Below are positions 44,222-52,957 of a DNA stretch of 64,000 nucleotides, piece after piece. The notes beneath the pieces are model-generated. The model had not been told where the DNA came from, searched no databases, and worked only from the letters and a program-made list of their open reading frames with translations. The stretch is from Ruminococcus_G sp050944435 (GTDB lineage Bacteria > Bacillota > Clostridia > Lachnospirales > Lachnospiraceae): NCBI GenBank assembly GCA_050944435.1, contig JBMNRB010000006.1, forward strand, positions 1 through 64,000. Reading direction: 5' to 3'. The stretch's first letter is position 1. Every line of letters starts with the position of its first letter. Position numbers and translations under genes: made by a program.

Positions 44222-44659
44222 ATGAACGGTAAGCCTGACATCAGGAGAAAGCTTTTGGGCATTTCCCTGGTCTGGTTTTTTCTTTTTTTAAATGTATTTG
44301 CAGTCAGCCCTGAGATTTTTCCGGAGCTTCCGGAAGGAAGAGCGGCAGAGATCTCAGATCAGAGAGACGATAGCTTTTACATAGATGCTGCTGCCGGCAG
44401 TATTCAAAAGGATGCGGCCAGCGTCCTGAAAGCTAATGTTTTCAGCGTACGGCGTTTGAGGGAAAACATTTTAAAGCTTTCTTTTCTTATTAATATATTT
44501 TTTTCAGTATGGGTAAGCTTTTCTTTATGGGAATATTTAAAGAGGGCTTTTTTCTCGTATTTGCAGTCATGTTACTTTCATTCGGTATGGTTTTTAAGGG
44601 ATTTGATGATTCAGTGGGCCAAGGATGGAAAAAAGAAGGAAATAGGGGAAGCGGCATAA
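44222..44659 (+). CDS. Small membrane protein upstream of ktrB
   Basis: This 145-residue protein is of unknown function. One hydrophobic segment lies near the N-terminus (about residues 14-33) and one or two more at about 85-120. Between them is a polar, probably external stretch of about 50 residues. GGGAGGAAGG precedes ATG 44222; the frame is open further upstream, but that part lies across the promoter. It is 31 bases from the K+ transporter gene, so it may be an accessory or regulatory subunit. Confidence 0.6.
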   Translation: MNGKPDIRRKLLGISLVWFFLFLNVFAVSPEIFPELPEGRAAEISDQRDDSFYIDAAAGSIQKDAASVLKANVFSVRRLRENILKLSFLINIFFSVWVSFSLWEYLKRAFFSYLQSCYFHSVWFLRDLMIQWAKDGKKKEIGEAA

Positions 44660-44690
44660 ATTTAGAAAACTGAAAAAGGAAAATAAAAAA

Positions 44691-45995
44691 ATGAGGAGAT
44701 TGATCAATTTTTTAAAACATCAGCCTCCGGGACGACTGATAACCATGGGATTCGCCTCGGTGATTCTGATAGGTGCTCTTGTGTTAATGATGCCCTTCTC
44801 TGTAAAAGAGGGTGCTGAAGTTTCGTTTATCGACGCACTGTTTACTTCCACCAGTGCAGTCTGCGTGACGGGATTGATTGCCATCGATACGGCAGATCAT
44901 TTCACCGCTTTCGGTCAGGGAGTTGTAGCCGCGCTGATACAGATCGGCGGATTGGGAGTGACTTCCGTCGGCGCAGGACTGATTATTGCGGCGGGAAAAC
45001 GCGTGGGAATCAAGAGCAGACTTTTAATTAAAGAAGCTTTAAATGTGGATAATTATAAAGGTTTGGTAAAGCTGGTGAAAGCTGTTCTTTTGATGACACT
45101 GTGTTTTGAGATTGCAGGGGCCGTCTTGAGTTTTATTGTTTTTATTCAGGACTATCCGCCTGTTCATGCACTGGGAATCAGTATCTTTCATTCCATCGCA
45201 GCCTTTAACAATTCAGGATTTGATATCCTGGGCGGACTGCGCAATCTGATCCCATATCAGACAAACGTACTCTTAAATATGACTACTTGCTTTTTAATCA
45301 TATTTGGCGGATTGGGGTTCCTGGTTATTTTGGATATCTTAAAGCAAAAAAGGTTCCGTAAACTTTCCCTTCATTCGAAAGTAGTAATTGTCACGACAAT
45401 TGTTTTGCTTTTGGTGGGAACGCTTCTGCTGAAAGCGACGGAAAATATTTCATGGATGGGGGCGTTTTTTCACAGCGTATCGGCCAGAACTGCCGGATTT
45501 TCTACTTACTCCATAGGTGATTTTACCAATGCCGGACTTTTTGTCCTGATATTGCTGATGTTTATTGGAGCTTCTCCCGGATCTACCGGAGGCGGTATCA
45601 AAACCAGTACGTTTTTTGTACTGTTTCAGTCTATCAGAAGCATGTTTTCAAAAAAGAATGTGGGAGCGTTTCGGAGAAGCATTTCATCACAGAATGTATC
45701 TAAAGCATATATGATTACGATTTTATCGTTGACCGTTGTCTGCGGCGCCACGCTCATTATGTGTGTGCTGGAGCCGGAATGCACATTTGTTCAGCTTCTA
45801 TTTGAGGTGGTATCTGCATTTGGTACAGTTGGGTTATCGACGGGAATCACACCGGGACTTTGCTGGGCAGGGAAATTGGTTATTATTCTGGTTATGTTTA
45901 CCGGACGCTTGGGGGCAATGACCTTGCTTACAATGTGGATTAATCATCCGGAACCGAACACCCGTTATACAGAAGAAAATATTGCGATCGGTTAA
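44691..45995 (+). CDS. ktrB: K+ uptake channel subunit, TrkH/KtrB family
   Basis: This 434-residue membrane protein moves K+ inward. It is built from four M1-pore-M2 repeats; the filter regions are recognisable as TSAVCVTGL, FNNSGFDIL, ARTAGFSTY and SAFGTVGLSTG. The length fits KtrB rather than the longer TrkH. The cytoplasmic gating partner KtrA is encoded 24 bases downstream. Confidence 0.93.
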   Translation: MRRLINFLKHQPPGRLITMGFASVILIGALVLMMPFSVKEGAEVSFIDALFTSTSAVCVTGLIAIDTADHFTAFGQGVVAALIQIGGLGVTSVGAGLIIAAGKRVGIKSRLLIKEALNVDNYKGLVKLVKAVLLMTLCFEIAGAVLSFIVFIQDYPPVHALGISIFHSIAAFNNSGFDILGGLRNLIPYQTNVLLNMTTCFLIIFGGLGFLVILDILKQKRFRKLSLHSKVVIVTTIVLLLVGTLLLKATENISWMGAFFHSVSARTAGFSTYSIGDFTNAGLFVLILLMFIGASPGSTGGGIKTSTFFVLFQSIRSMFSKKNVGAFRRSISSQNVSKAYMITILSLTVVCGATLIMCVLEPECTFVQLLFEVVSAFGTVGLSTGITPGLCWAGKLVIILVMFTGRLGAMTLLTMWINHPEPNTRYTEENIAIG

Positions 45996-46019
45996 TAAAT
46001 TAGAGGAGAGAAATCAATT

Positions 46020-46685
46020 ATGAAAAGAAAAGCAGAATCTTTATCATATGGAGTTATCGGCTTGGGAAGATTTGGAATGGCTCTTGCCGTAACTTTGGCC
46101 AATTCGGGAAAAGAAGTAATCGTGATTGATAAAGATGAAGAAAAAGTAAAAGAAATGCGTCAATACACAGAGTATGCTTTTGTCTGCGGTAATCTGAGCT
46201 TGGAAACACTCAGAGAAGTGGGAATTCAAAACTGCGATGTGGTGGTTGTCTGCATCGGTGAAAAAGTAGACGTCAGCATTCTGACTACTATGAGCGTGAT
46301 TGAACTGAAGGTTCCAAAGGTAATAGCTAAAGCAACCAGCCAGGAGCAGGGAGCGGTTTTACAGAGAATTGGCGCCGATGTGGTTTATCCGGAACGGGAT
46401 ATGGCATTAAGACTGGGAAAAAGGCTGGTTTCCAATAGTTTTCTGGACTACGTTTCTCTGGATAACAGTGTGGAAATTCGCCAGATTCAGGTTCCGGATG
46501 AGTTAATTGGAAAAAGTATAGAGGAACTGCAGTTCCGATCAAAATTCGGCTTGAATATCATTGCCTTGGAAAACGGCGAAGAGACAACGATTGAAGTGTC
46601 TCCTTCCCATCACTTTTCAAAGGGTGATATTATTGTAGTGATCGGCAAAGTTAACAATCTGGATGACTTTGAAAGCTCTATCTAA
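46020..46685 (+). CDS. ktrA: K+ uptake regulatory subunit, TrkA/KtrA family
   Basis: This 221-residue protein has a Rossmann RCK-N domain with GLGRFGMAL (about residues 15-23), ending in the acidic VIDKDEE. An RCK-C domain lies at about residues 140-221. RCK-C domains of several Firmicute KtrA/KtrC proteins bind cyclic di-AMP, and the N domain binds ATP/ADP or NAD. It forms a ring that gates KtrB. GAGGAGAG precedes the start. Confidence 0.93.
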   Translation: MKRKAESLSYGVIGLGRFGMALAVTLANSGKEVIVIDKDEEKVKEMRQYTEYAFVCGNLSLETLREVGIQNCDVVVVCIGEKVDVSILTTMSVIELKVPKVIAKATSQEQGAVLQRIGADVVYPERDMALRLGKRLVSNSFLDYVSLDNSVEIRQIQVPDELIGKSIEELQFRSKFGLNIIALENGEETTIEVSPSHHFSKGDIIVVIGKVNNLDDFESSI

Positions 46686-46706
46686 AGGGAAGGAGATTCA
46701 TGGTCA

Positions 46707-47759
46707 ATGGATTTTTCATTTATCACCTATTTGCAGGAAATACCGCAAAATCCAGTGCTGGCCGTCACAATGGTTCTTACTTTGGGGGTCATTTTTGTCA
46801 ATGGATGGACAGATGCCCCCAATGCCATTGCTACCTGTGTAACTACCAGGTGTCTTCCGGCCCGTTCTGCCATCTGGATGAGTGCGGTTTTTAATTTTCT
46901 TGGAGTTTTTGTGATGACGCAGATCAATAGTTCTGTTGCATCAACTATTAGTAATATGGTAGATTTTGGTGACAGCACACAGGAAGCGCTGATTGCTCTG
47001 TGTGCGGCTTTGCTGTCTATTGTAGTGTATAGTGTGGGCGCGTCTTTTCTGGGTATTCCTACCAGCGAAAGCCACAGCCTCATTGCCGGTCTTTCAGGTG
47101 CGGCCATTGCGATTCAGCATGGAGTGGGAGGAATCAACGGAGCCGAATGGGTGAAAGTATTGTACGGCCTAGTTCTCAGTCTGGTGCTGGGTTTTCTCTC
47201 GGGATGGGTGATCTGCAAAATAATTTCCATTTTTTGTCAAAGCCTGGAACGGAGAAAAGCCAATCGTTTTTTTGCAGGAGCACAGATCGTAGGCGCAGCG
47301 GCCATGAGTTTCATGCATGGCGCTCAAGATGGACAGAAATTTATCGGTGTACTCTTTCTTGGGCTGGCGTTTTCCAAGGGGCAAAGCTCCGTCAGCGGCA
47401 TGGAGATTCCCATCTGGCTGATGATAATCTGCAGCGTGGTAATGGCTCTTGGAACCAGCGTGGGAGGGGAAAAGATTATCAAATCCGTAGGTATGGATAT
47501 GGTGAAGCTGGAACGGTATCAAGGATTCTCCGCAGATCTGGCGGGAGCGCTGTGTCTGCTGCTTTCCAGTCTGTTGGGTATTCCGGTCTCCACCACCCAC
47601 ACAAAGACCAGCGCCATCATGGGAGTGGGTGCGGTAAAGCGGATAACAGCAATTAACTTCAACGTGGTGAAGGATATGATGCTGACCTGGGTGTTTACTT
47701 TCCCAGGATGCGGAATTATCAGCTTTGTGATGGCAAAACTGCTGATGTATCTGCTGTAA
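46707..47759 (+). CDS. PiT-family inorganic phosphate transporter
   Basis: This 350-residue membrane protein has the duplicated PiT signature: VNGWTDAPNAIAT in the first half and FMHGAQDGQKFIGV in the second. It takes up phosphate with a cation. AAGGAG lies 11 bases before ATG 46707; a nearer ATG at 46700 is in another frame. It is paired with the DUF47/PhoU-like gene downstream, as usual for this family. Confidence 0.92.
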   Translation: MDFSFITYLQEIPQNPVLAVTMVLTLGVIFVNGWTDAPNAIATCVTTRCLPARSAIWMSAVFNFLGVFVMTQINSSVASTISNMVDFGDSTQEALIALCAALLSIVVYSVGASFLGIPTSESHSLIAGLSGAAIAIQHGVGGINGAEWVKVLYGLVLSLVLGFLSGWVICKIISIFCQSLERRKANRFFAGAQIVGAAAMSFMHGAQDGQKFIGVLFLGLAFSKGQSSVSGMEIPIWLMIICSVVMALGTSVGGEKIIKSVGMDMVKLERYQGFSADLAGALCLLLSSLLGIPVSTTHTKTSAIMGVGAVKRITAINFNVVKDMMLTWVFTFPGCGIISFVMAKLLMYLL

Positions 47760-47788
47760 TGTGATTTCAGAACAAAGGAGAAGAAAGG

Positions 47789-48412
47789 ATGTCAAAGAAA
47801 CAGGACTCTTTTTATTTTGATAATTTTGTTGCATGTGCAGAGCTTTCCTGTCAGGCCGCATATCTTCTGAGAAAATTTTTGACGGAGTTTACGACGGAGG
47901 ACATGGCCCGGAAACTTGATGAAATGCATAAAATCGAACATGAAGCTGACGACAGAAAACATCAGCTCACAGACAAACTTGCAAAAGCATTTATTACGCC
48001 CATTGAACGGGAGGACATTTCGGCCCTCAGTCATAATATCGATGAAATGACCGATAAGATTGAGGAGGTTTTCATACGTATCTATATGAATAACGTACAG
48101 AGCATTAAGCCGGAAGCGGTTTCCATGCTGGATGTGGTGATTCAGTGCTGTGAAGAAGTTTGCAGTCTCCTAAGAGAATTTTCCAATTTCAGGCGTTCGA
48201 AGAAGATTAAAGATTATATTATTCGGATTAATACTCTGGAGGAAGAAGCGGATCAGCTCTTTATTTCCAATATGCGCAGCCTTCATATGGAAAGCAGCGA
48301 TCTGCTTCATATCATCGCATGGAGAGAAATCTATACTTATCTGGAAAAATGTGCAGATGCCTGCGAGCATGTAGCCGACGGTGTGGAAAGCGTTGTAATG
48401 AATAACTCGTAA
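47789..48412 (+). CDS. DUF47/PhoU-like partner of the phosphate transporter
   Basis: This 207-residue all-helical protein is of the DUF47 (PhoU-like) family. It has IEHEADDRKHQLTDKL and a repeat-like second half with LEEEADQLF, resembling the two metal-binding E/DxxxD motifs of PhoU. It probably regulates the PiT transporter at the membrane. AAGGAG precedes the start, 29 bases after the transporter gene. Confidence 0.88.
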   Translation: MSKKQDSFYFDNFVACAELSCQAAYLLRKFLTEFTTEDMARKLDEMHKIEHEADDRKHQLTDKLAKAFITPIEREDISALSHNIDEMTDKIEEVFIRIYMNNVQSIKPEAVSMLDVVIQCCEEVCSLLREFSNFRRSKKIKDYIIRINTLEEEADQLFISNMRSLHMESSDLLHIIAWREIYTYLEKCADACEHVADGVESVVMNNS

Positions 48413-48434
48413 AAAAGATGGGAAAGCGGAAAAA

Positions 48435-49088
48435 ATGGATAAAAAAACTTTTCAACAGAAACTTCATCAGTTTATAATAGAAAAATCGGGAAGCCTTTCT
48501 GAGGTCAGTGAAATAAAGGAATTTTTTAAAGACGAGAATCTGACTGAGGAGCAGGCGGCAATGATTCTGGCATATGTGGAAGAGAAACAGGAAGAAGACA
48601 GTCTGACGCCGGATGAGCAGGACTATTTGAAGAATTACCTGGCTTCGCTGGACAGTATGGAAGAAGGGAAGGAACGGTACTGGCTGAGATTTACGGCTTT
48701 GGAAGCGGTGAAATATCACAGCGCAGGAATGGCCCTGGAAGATTTGATTCAGGAGGGCAATCTGGGCCTGGCCCTTGGTCTGCAGGCGGCTGCAGACCTT
48801 CCTGATCCGGAAAGGGTTATCGAGGAACATATCCGCCGGGCATTATCTCAGGCGTCGGATTTTTCCGCTGCCCTGCAGACGGCAGACCGCCGGATGGTGG
48901 AGAAGGTTCGGGCGCTGGATGAAAGTCTTACGAAACTGGAGAAGGAGCTGGGACGAAAAGTTTATCCGGAGGAGATTGCAGCCGATATGGGAATCTCTGA
49001 GGAGGAGGTCAGGAGCATAATCAAACTGACCGGTGAAGATGCAGGAGAAGAAGGAGGTACAGAAGATGCTGGAACTGAAGGGAATTGA
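48435..49088 (+). CDS. Sigma-factor-like protein lacking region 4
   Basis: The 217-residue protein has an N-terminal helical part of about 70 residues. A stretch resembling sigma-70 region 2 (ALEDLIQEGNLGLALGLQ, about 96-113) follows, and then one resembling region 3 (LEKELGRKVYPEEIAADMGISEEEV, given as its core EEIAADMGISEEEV, about 178-191). Nothing like region 4 follows, and the tail is acidic and glycine-rich. It may be a divergent sigma factor, an RNA polymerase-binding regulator or an anti-sigma-like decoy. It overlaps the SufC-like gene by 23 bases. Confidence 0.62.
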   Translation: MDKKTFQQKLHQFIIEKSGSLSEVSEIKEFFKDENLTEEQAAMILAYVEEKQEEDSLTPDEQDYLKNYLASLDSMEEGKERYWLRFTALEAVKYHSAGMALEDLIQEGNLGLALGLQAAADLPDPERVIEEHIRRALSQASDFSAALQTADRRMVEKVRALDESLTKLEKELGRKVYPEEIAADMGISEEEVRSIIKLTGEDAGEEGGTEDAGTEGN

Positions 49089-49803
49089 ATGGACGCTCCC
49101 AGGAGGAGAAGAGATACTGAAAAAAATTGATTTTACGGTTCCGGATGGGAAAATGACGGTGATCACAGGACCAAACGGAGGAGGCAAAACATCGATTGCC
49201 AAAATCATTTCCGGAATTGCAAAACCAACCAGAGGTCAGATCCTTCTGGATGGAGAAGATATCACGGATTGGGATATTACCCAGCGCTCTCGCCGGGGAA
49301 TCGGTTATGCATTTCAGCAGCCGGTGCGTTTTAAAGGCCTGAAAGTCCGGGATCTGATGGAACTTGCTTCAGAAGAAACGCTGGATGAAAACCGCTTATG
49401 CAGTATACTGGGAGAAGTGGGGCTGTGCGCTCAGGAATATATCGACCGGGAGGTGGATGCCAGTCTTTCCGGCGGGGAAAGCAAACGAATCGAGATTGCC
49501 ACAGTGCTGGCAAAAAAAGGAGCAAAAGTTCTTGTTTTCGATGAACCGGAGGCCGGTATTGATCTTTGGAGCTTTACCAATCTCATCGATGCATTTCAGA
49601 GACTGAAAAGCAATCACCATGAATCGCTGCTGATTATATCCCATCAGGAGAGAATACTGGATATTGCGGATTATATCATTGTTATTGCAGATGGAAAGGT
49701 CAGAATGGCCGGAGACAAAGACGTCATCCTTCCTGAACTTCTGGAAGGAGAAAAAGGGACAAACTGTCCGCTGGGAAAAGGGGAAAGAGGAGGAGCCGCA
49801 TAA
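49066..49803 (+). CDS. SufC-like ATPase of a minimal Fe-S cluster assembly system
   Basis: This 245-residue ABC-type ATPase has Walker A GPNGGGKTS (about residues 35-43), the signature LSGGESKR (about 137-144) with the E-S-K-R sequence typical of SufC, and Walker B VLVFDEPEAGID. SufC drives conformational change in SufB/SufD during cluster assembly; it is not a transporter ATPase. AGGAGG stands 9 bases before ATG 49066. The downstream SufB-like gene starts on the last base of the stop codon. No SufS or SufU is nearby. Confidence 0.83.
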   Translation: MLELKGIEWTLPGGEEILKKIDFTVPDGKMTVITGPNGGGKTSIAKIISGIAKPTRGQILLDGEDITDWDITQRSRRGIGYAFQQPVRFKGLKVRDLMELASEETLDENRLCSILGEVGLCAQEYIDREVDASLSGGESKRIEIATVLAKKGAKVLVFDEPEAGIDLWSFTNLIDAFQRLKSNHHESLLIISHQERILDIADYIIVIADGKVRMAGDKDVILPELLEGEKGTNCPLGKGERGGAA

Positions 49804-50726
49804 TGGATGAGATTACGAGAGAAATGTTGAAAACGGTATCTGACTGGGACGGAGAACCGGACGATAAAATTGCTTATAATATCAGAGAGAACGGACAGTG
49901 CGCCGGACGGCAGTCTTCCAAAAATATTGCAATCGAGTCAAAGGAGGATGCTCCCGGTCTCATTATCCGCATCAGTCCCAGGGCGCAGAAGGAAACGGTT
50001 TATATTCCGGCCTGTGTAACCCATGGCGGTGTGGATGATCTGGTATACAATGATTTTTACGTGGGCGCCGGTGCAGACGTGACCATTGTGGCCGGCTGCG
50101 GCGTCCATACAGATAATGACGGACAGGCAAAGCATAATGGAATCCATCGCTTTTTCCTGGATAAAGGAGCCCATGTGCTTTATCAGGAAAAGCATATTGG
50201 AACCGGGACGGGAACGGGATTTCGAAGAATAGACCCGGTGACGGATATTGAGCTGGGTGAGGAGGCCGTTCTGGAAATGGATACCATTCAGATCGGCGGC
50301 GTTGACCGCACTTTTCGGAAAACGACGGCAAAACTGGGCGCCCGCGCCCGGCTGATTATCCATGAGAGATTAATGACGGACGGTGAAGATACGGCGGTCA
50401 GTGATTTTGACGTAACGCTGGAGGGAGAAGATTCCGGCGTAGATCTGATATCCAGATCGGTGGCGAGGGGAAATTCCAGACAGGATTACCATTCCAAAAT
50501 CAGCGGAAACTGCAGATGCACCGGACATTCAGAATGTGACGCCATCCTGGCAGAAAACGGGAAGGTAAATGCGGCTCCGGAACTGTTTGCCGGAGATATC
50601 GACGCTTCATTGATTCACGAGGCGGCAATCGGGAAGATCGCCGGGGAGCAGATTATGAAGCTGAAGACTCTGGGTCTTACGGAAGAGGAAGCGGAACAGA
50701 AAATTATTGAAGGATTTTTGCGATAA
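49803..50726 (+). CDS. SufB/SufD-like scaffold protein
   Basis: This 307-residue protein has the beta-helical SufBD core (VAGCGVHTDNDGQAKHNGIH region, and the C-terminal CTGHSECDAIL with ALIHEAAIGKI-like ending SLIHEAAIGKIAGEQ). It is shorter than classical SufB (about 470). One SufC-like and one short SufB-like gene without partners match the minimal two-gene Suf relatives (SMS-type) described in anaerobes. It would hold nascent Fe-S clusters. It is the last gene of the operon; I see no clear terminator. Confidence 0.83.
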   Translation: MDEITREMLKTVSDWDGEPDDKIAYNIRENGQCAGRQSSKNIAIESKEDAPGLIIRISPRAQKETVYIPACVTHGGVDDLVYNDFYVGAGADVTIVAGCGVHTDNDGQAKHNGIHRFFLDKGAHVLYQEKHIGTGTGTGFRRIDPVTDIELGEEAVLEMDTIQIGGVDRTFRKTTAKLGARARLIIHERLMTDGEDTAVSDFDVTLEGEDSGVDLISRSVARGNSRQDYHSKISGNCRCTGHSECDAILAENGKVNAAPELFAGDIDASLIHEAAIGKIAGEQIMKLKTLGLTEEEAEQKIIEGFLR

Positions 50727-50767
50727 TATTGTCATAAAAAAGCGGCGGTAAAACAAAAGTATAGCAA

Positions 50768-50795
50768 TTGACAAAAATTCTCAATATGTTATAAT
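50768..50795 (+). promoter_or_regulatory. Promoter of the cobalamin riboswitch/cbi transcript
   Basis: A perfect TTGACA (50768-50773), a 16-base spacer and a perfect TATAAT (50790-50795). Confidence 0.8.
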
Positions 50796-50808
50796 AAGCA
50801 AAATTGAA

Positions 50809-50976
50809 TGTACAAAGGTGTCTGTTTATACAGAAGAATAGGGAAGTTGAGTGAAAGTCTCACACGGTCACGCCGCTGTAATGGACGAATTGCACCTGTT
50901 GGATACCACTGGGAGGATGATCCTGGGAAGGTCAGGTGCAGTGCAAAAGCCTGAGTCAGAAGACCTGCCTTGTACA
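50809..50976 (+). promoter_or_regulatory. Cobalamin riboswitch
   Basis: The closing stem is GTACAAAGG with CCTTGTAC. Inside are the family hallmarks GGGAAGTTGAGTGAAAGTC, then CACGGTCACGCCGCTGTAA (about 50862-50881), and at the 3' end GAGTCAGAAGACCTGCC (B12 box, about 50953-50970). Binding of adenosylcobalamin should fold the RNA so that the downstream terminator forms and cbiMNQO is off. The gene set it controls, cobalt uptake, fits. Confidence 0.95.
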
Positions 50977-51072
50977 TGCGATTTACACAGGTTACGAACG
51001 ATGGCTTGTGTAAGAACAGGTTGGCTCATAGCATTCAATTTTCTTGCGCTGGAACCTCTTGTTCTTCTGATA

Positions 51073-51098
51073 GCCTGTCATTTCGACAGGTTTTTTCT
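51073..51098 (+). terminator. Riboswitch-controlled terminator before cbiM
   Basis: CCTGTC (51074-51079) pairs with GACAGG (51085-51090), followed by six T. It lies between the aptamer and cbiM and is the likely expression platform. Confidence 0.7.
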
Positions 51099-51131
51099 TT
51101 GCAAAAGTTGAAATCAGAAGGGAGAAGAAAA

Positions 51132-51878
51132 ATGAGTAAAAAGCAAAGACAAATTATTACACTGGCTGCGGCATTTGCATTGACCTTTGGAGTAGTTCCC
51201 AATGTCAGCGCCATGCACATCATGGAGGGATATCTTCCCGGGGGATTCTGCATTGCGTGGGGAGTGCTGTGCGTACCTTTCCTTATCGCAGGATTTATGT
51301 CCATTAAAAAAACTATTGAACAAAACAGAAAACTGATTACCCTGCTGGCCATGTCAGGAGCCTTTATCTTCGTGATTTCCTCACTGAAGATTCCCTCAGT
51401 GACGGGAAGCTGCTCCCATATGACAGGAACCGGTTTGGGCGCTATTTTATTCGGACCTGCTGCTGTTTCTATTTTAGGTATTATCGTACTGCTGTTCCAG
51501 GCGATTCTGCTGGCCCACGGCGGACTGACAACATTGGGAGCCAATGTTTTTTCCATGGCTATTGCCGGCCCCTTTGTCTCCTATGGAATTTATCATATCT
51601 GTAAAAAAGCCAATGTCAATAAGCGCGCCGCCGTATTCCTGGCAGCCGCAATAGGAGATTTGTTTACCTACTGTGTAACGGCAGCTCAGATGGCCATTGC
51701 TCACCATGCCGACACCACAATATTTGGCGCCTTTGGAAAATTTCTCCTTGTCTTTGCGCCGACCCAGGTGCCATTGGCGGTTATCGAGGGTATTATCACT
51801 GTGGTAATTGTCATGGGACTGGAAAGTTATGCGAAACCGGAACTTCGCGCCATTGGTTTTTTGAAGGAGGGAAAATAA
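51132..51878 (+). CDS. cbiM: ECF cobalt transporter substrate-binding membrane subunit CbiM
   Basis: This 248-residue membrane protein binds Co2+ and delivers it through the ECF module. A cleavable N-terminal segment (about residues 1-27) ends just before MHIMEGYLP. In CbiM/NikM proteins this Met-His pair becomes the mature N-terminus and takes part in metal binding. Several more membrane segments follow. GGGAG precedes ATG 51132; the frame is open upstream only through riboswitch sequence. cbiN starts 1 base after the stop. Confidence 0.94.
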   Translation: MSKKQRQIITLAAAFALTFGVVPNVSAMHIMEGYLPGGFCIAWGVLCVPFLIAGFMSIKKTIEQNRKLITLLAMSGAFIFVISSLKIPSVTGSCSHMTGTGLGAILFGPAAVSILGIIVLLFQAILLAHGGLTTLGANVFSMAIAGPFVSYGIYHICKKANVNKRAAVFLAAAIGDLFTYCVTAAQMAIAHHADTTIFGAFGKFLLVFAPTQVPLAVIEGIITVVIVMGLESYAKPELRAIGFLKEGK

Positions 51879-51879
51879 G

Positions 51880-52194
51880 ATGAAAAAGACAGTGATTGCA
51901 TTAATTATCGCCGCTTTGCTGATTGCTTTTATTCCTCTTTTTGCATTGAGAGACGCAGAATTCGGCGGATCTGATGATGCCGGAAGTGTGGTGGTGGAGG
52001 AAGTGGATTCCTCTTATGAACCCTGGGCTGCGCCGATTTTCGAAAAAATTCTCGGCGGAGAGCTTCCAGGAGAAGTGGAAAGTCTGCTGTTCTGTATTCA
52101 GACGGGAATCGGCGTGGGGATCATCGCTTTTTTGATGGGCCGGTTTGTAGAAAGAAAAAAATGGATGAAAGAGGACGAAGATGATAACCATTGA
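51880..52194 (+). CDS. cbiN: ECF cobalt transporter accessory subunit CbiN
   Basis: This 104-residue protein has two membrane segments (about residues 5-22 and 72-90) joined by an external, acidic loop with YEPWAAPIFE, typical of CbiN. CbiN is needed for cobalt loading into CbiM. It overlaps cbiQ by 14 bases. Confidence 0.93.
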   Translation: MKKTVIALIIAALLIAFIPLFALRDAEFGGSDDAGSVVVEEVDSSYEPWAAPIFEKILGGELPGEVESLLFCIQTGIGVGIIAFLMGRFVERKKWMKEDEDDNH

Positions 52195-52957
52195 CAAGCT
52201 GTGTTATCGGTCAAAACTCAGATATGAAAATGCCGCTGAAAAATTTGCTTTTGCGGTTATTACATTGTTGATCTGCGTCATGAGCCGTTCTGCCGCTGTG
52301 GCGGGAATTGTTCTGGCTGTAACAGGGATTCTTACTGTCTGGAAGGGAGGAATCCCTGTCCTCCGTTATATTCGGTTCCTTACGGTGCCGCTGGCTTTCC
52401 TGTTTCTTGGCACGGTGGCCATTATGTTTAATATAAGCCGCACGCCCCTGGATCTCTTTGCCCTTCCTGTGGGAGACTGGTACCTGACAGCCAGCAGCCA
52501 TTCTTTTTTTTATGCCGTACGGCTGATCCTTACTGCCCTTGCTGCTGTATCCTGTCTTTATTTTCTGTCTTTTACCACACCGATGCCGGATATTCTGCAG
52601 GTGTTAAAGAAATTGCGTTGCCCAAAGCTTCTGATTGAAATGATGCTTTTGATTTATCGTTTTATTTTTGTCCTGCTGGACACGGCTTCGGCTATCTCAA
52701 CATCACAGGACTGCAGGCTGGGGAACCGGAATTATAAAACCGCTTTAAAATCCTTTGGAATGTTGGGCTCTGTTCTGATGATACGGGCGGTAAGCCGTTC
52801 CAACCGACTGTACGACGCTATGGAAGCACGGTGCTATGACGGGACCATCCGCGTTCTGCCGGAAAATCACCCGCCCAAAAGAAAAGTAATTGCGGCTATT
52901 GCCTGCTTTGAGATACTGCTGTTTCTCTTTGCTGTATGGAGGAGGTTTTTCTCATGA
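52181..52957 (+). CDS. cbiQ: ECF transporter transmembrane coupling subunit CbiQ
   Basis: This 258-residue T component has about six membrane segments and the coupling helices with the Ala-Arg-Gly-like SRSNRLYDAMEARCYDG near residue 215, which contact the ATPase. It links CbiM/CbiN to CbiO. It overlaps cbiO by 4 bases (ATGA). Confidence 0.92.
   Translation: MITIDKLCYRSKLRYENAAEKFAFAVITLLICVMSRSAAVAGIVLAVTGILTVWKGGIPVLRYIRFLTVPLAFLFLGTVAIMFNISRTPLDLFALPVGDWYLTASSHSFFYAVRLILTALAAVSCLYFLSFTTPMPDILQVLKKLRCPKLLIEMMLLIYRFIFVLLDTASAISTSQDCRLGNRNYKTALKSFGMLGSVLMIRAVSRSNRLYDAMEARCYDGTIRVLPENHPPKRKVIAAIACFEILLFLFAVWRRFFS

Noticed and set aside
47169..47861. 230-codon minus-strand ORF
   Set aside because: Antisense to the PiT transporter; no start signals.
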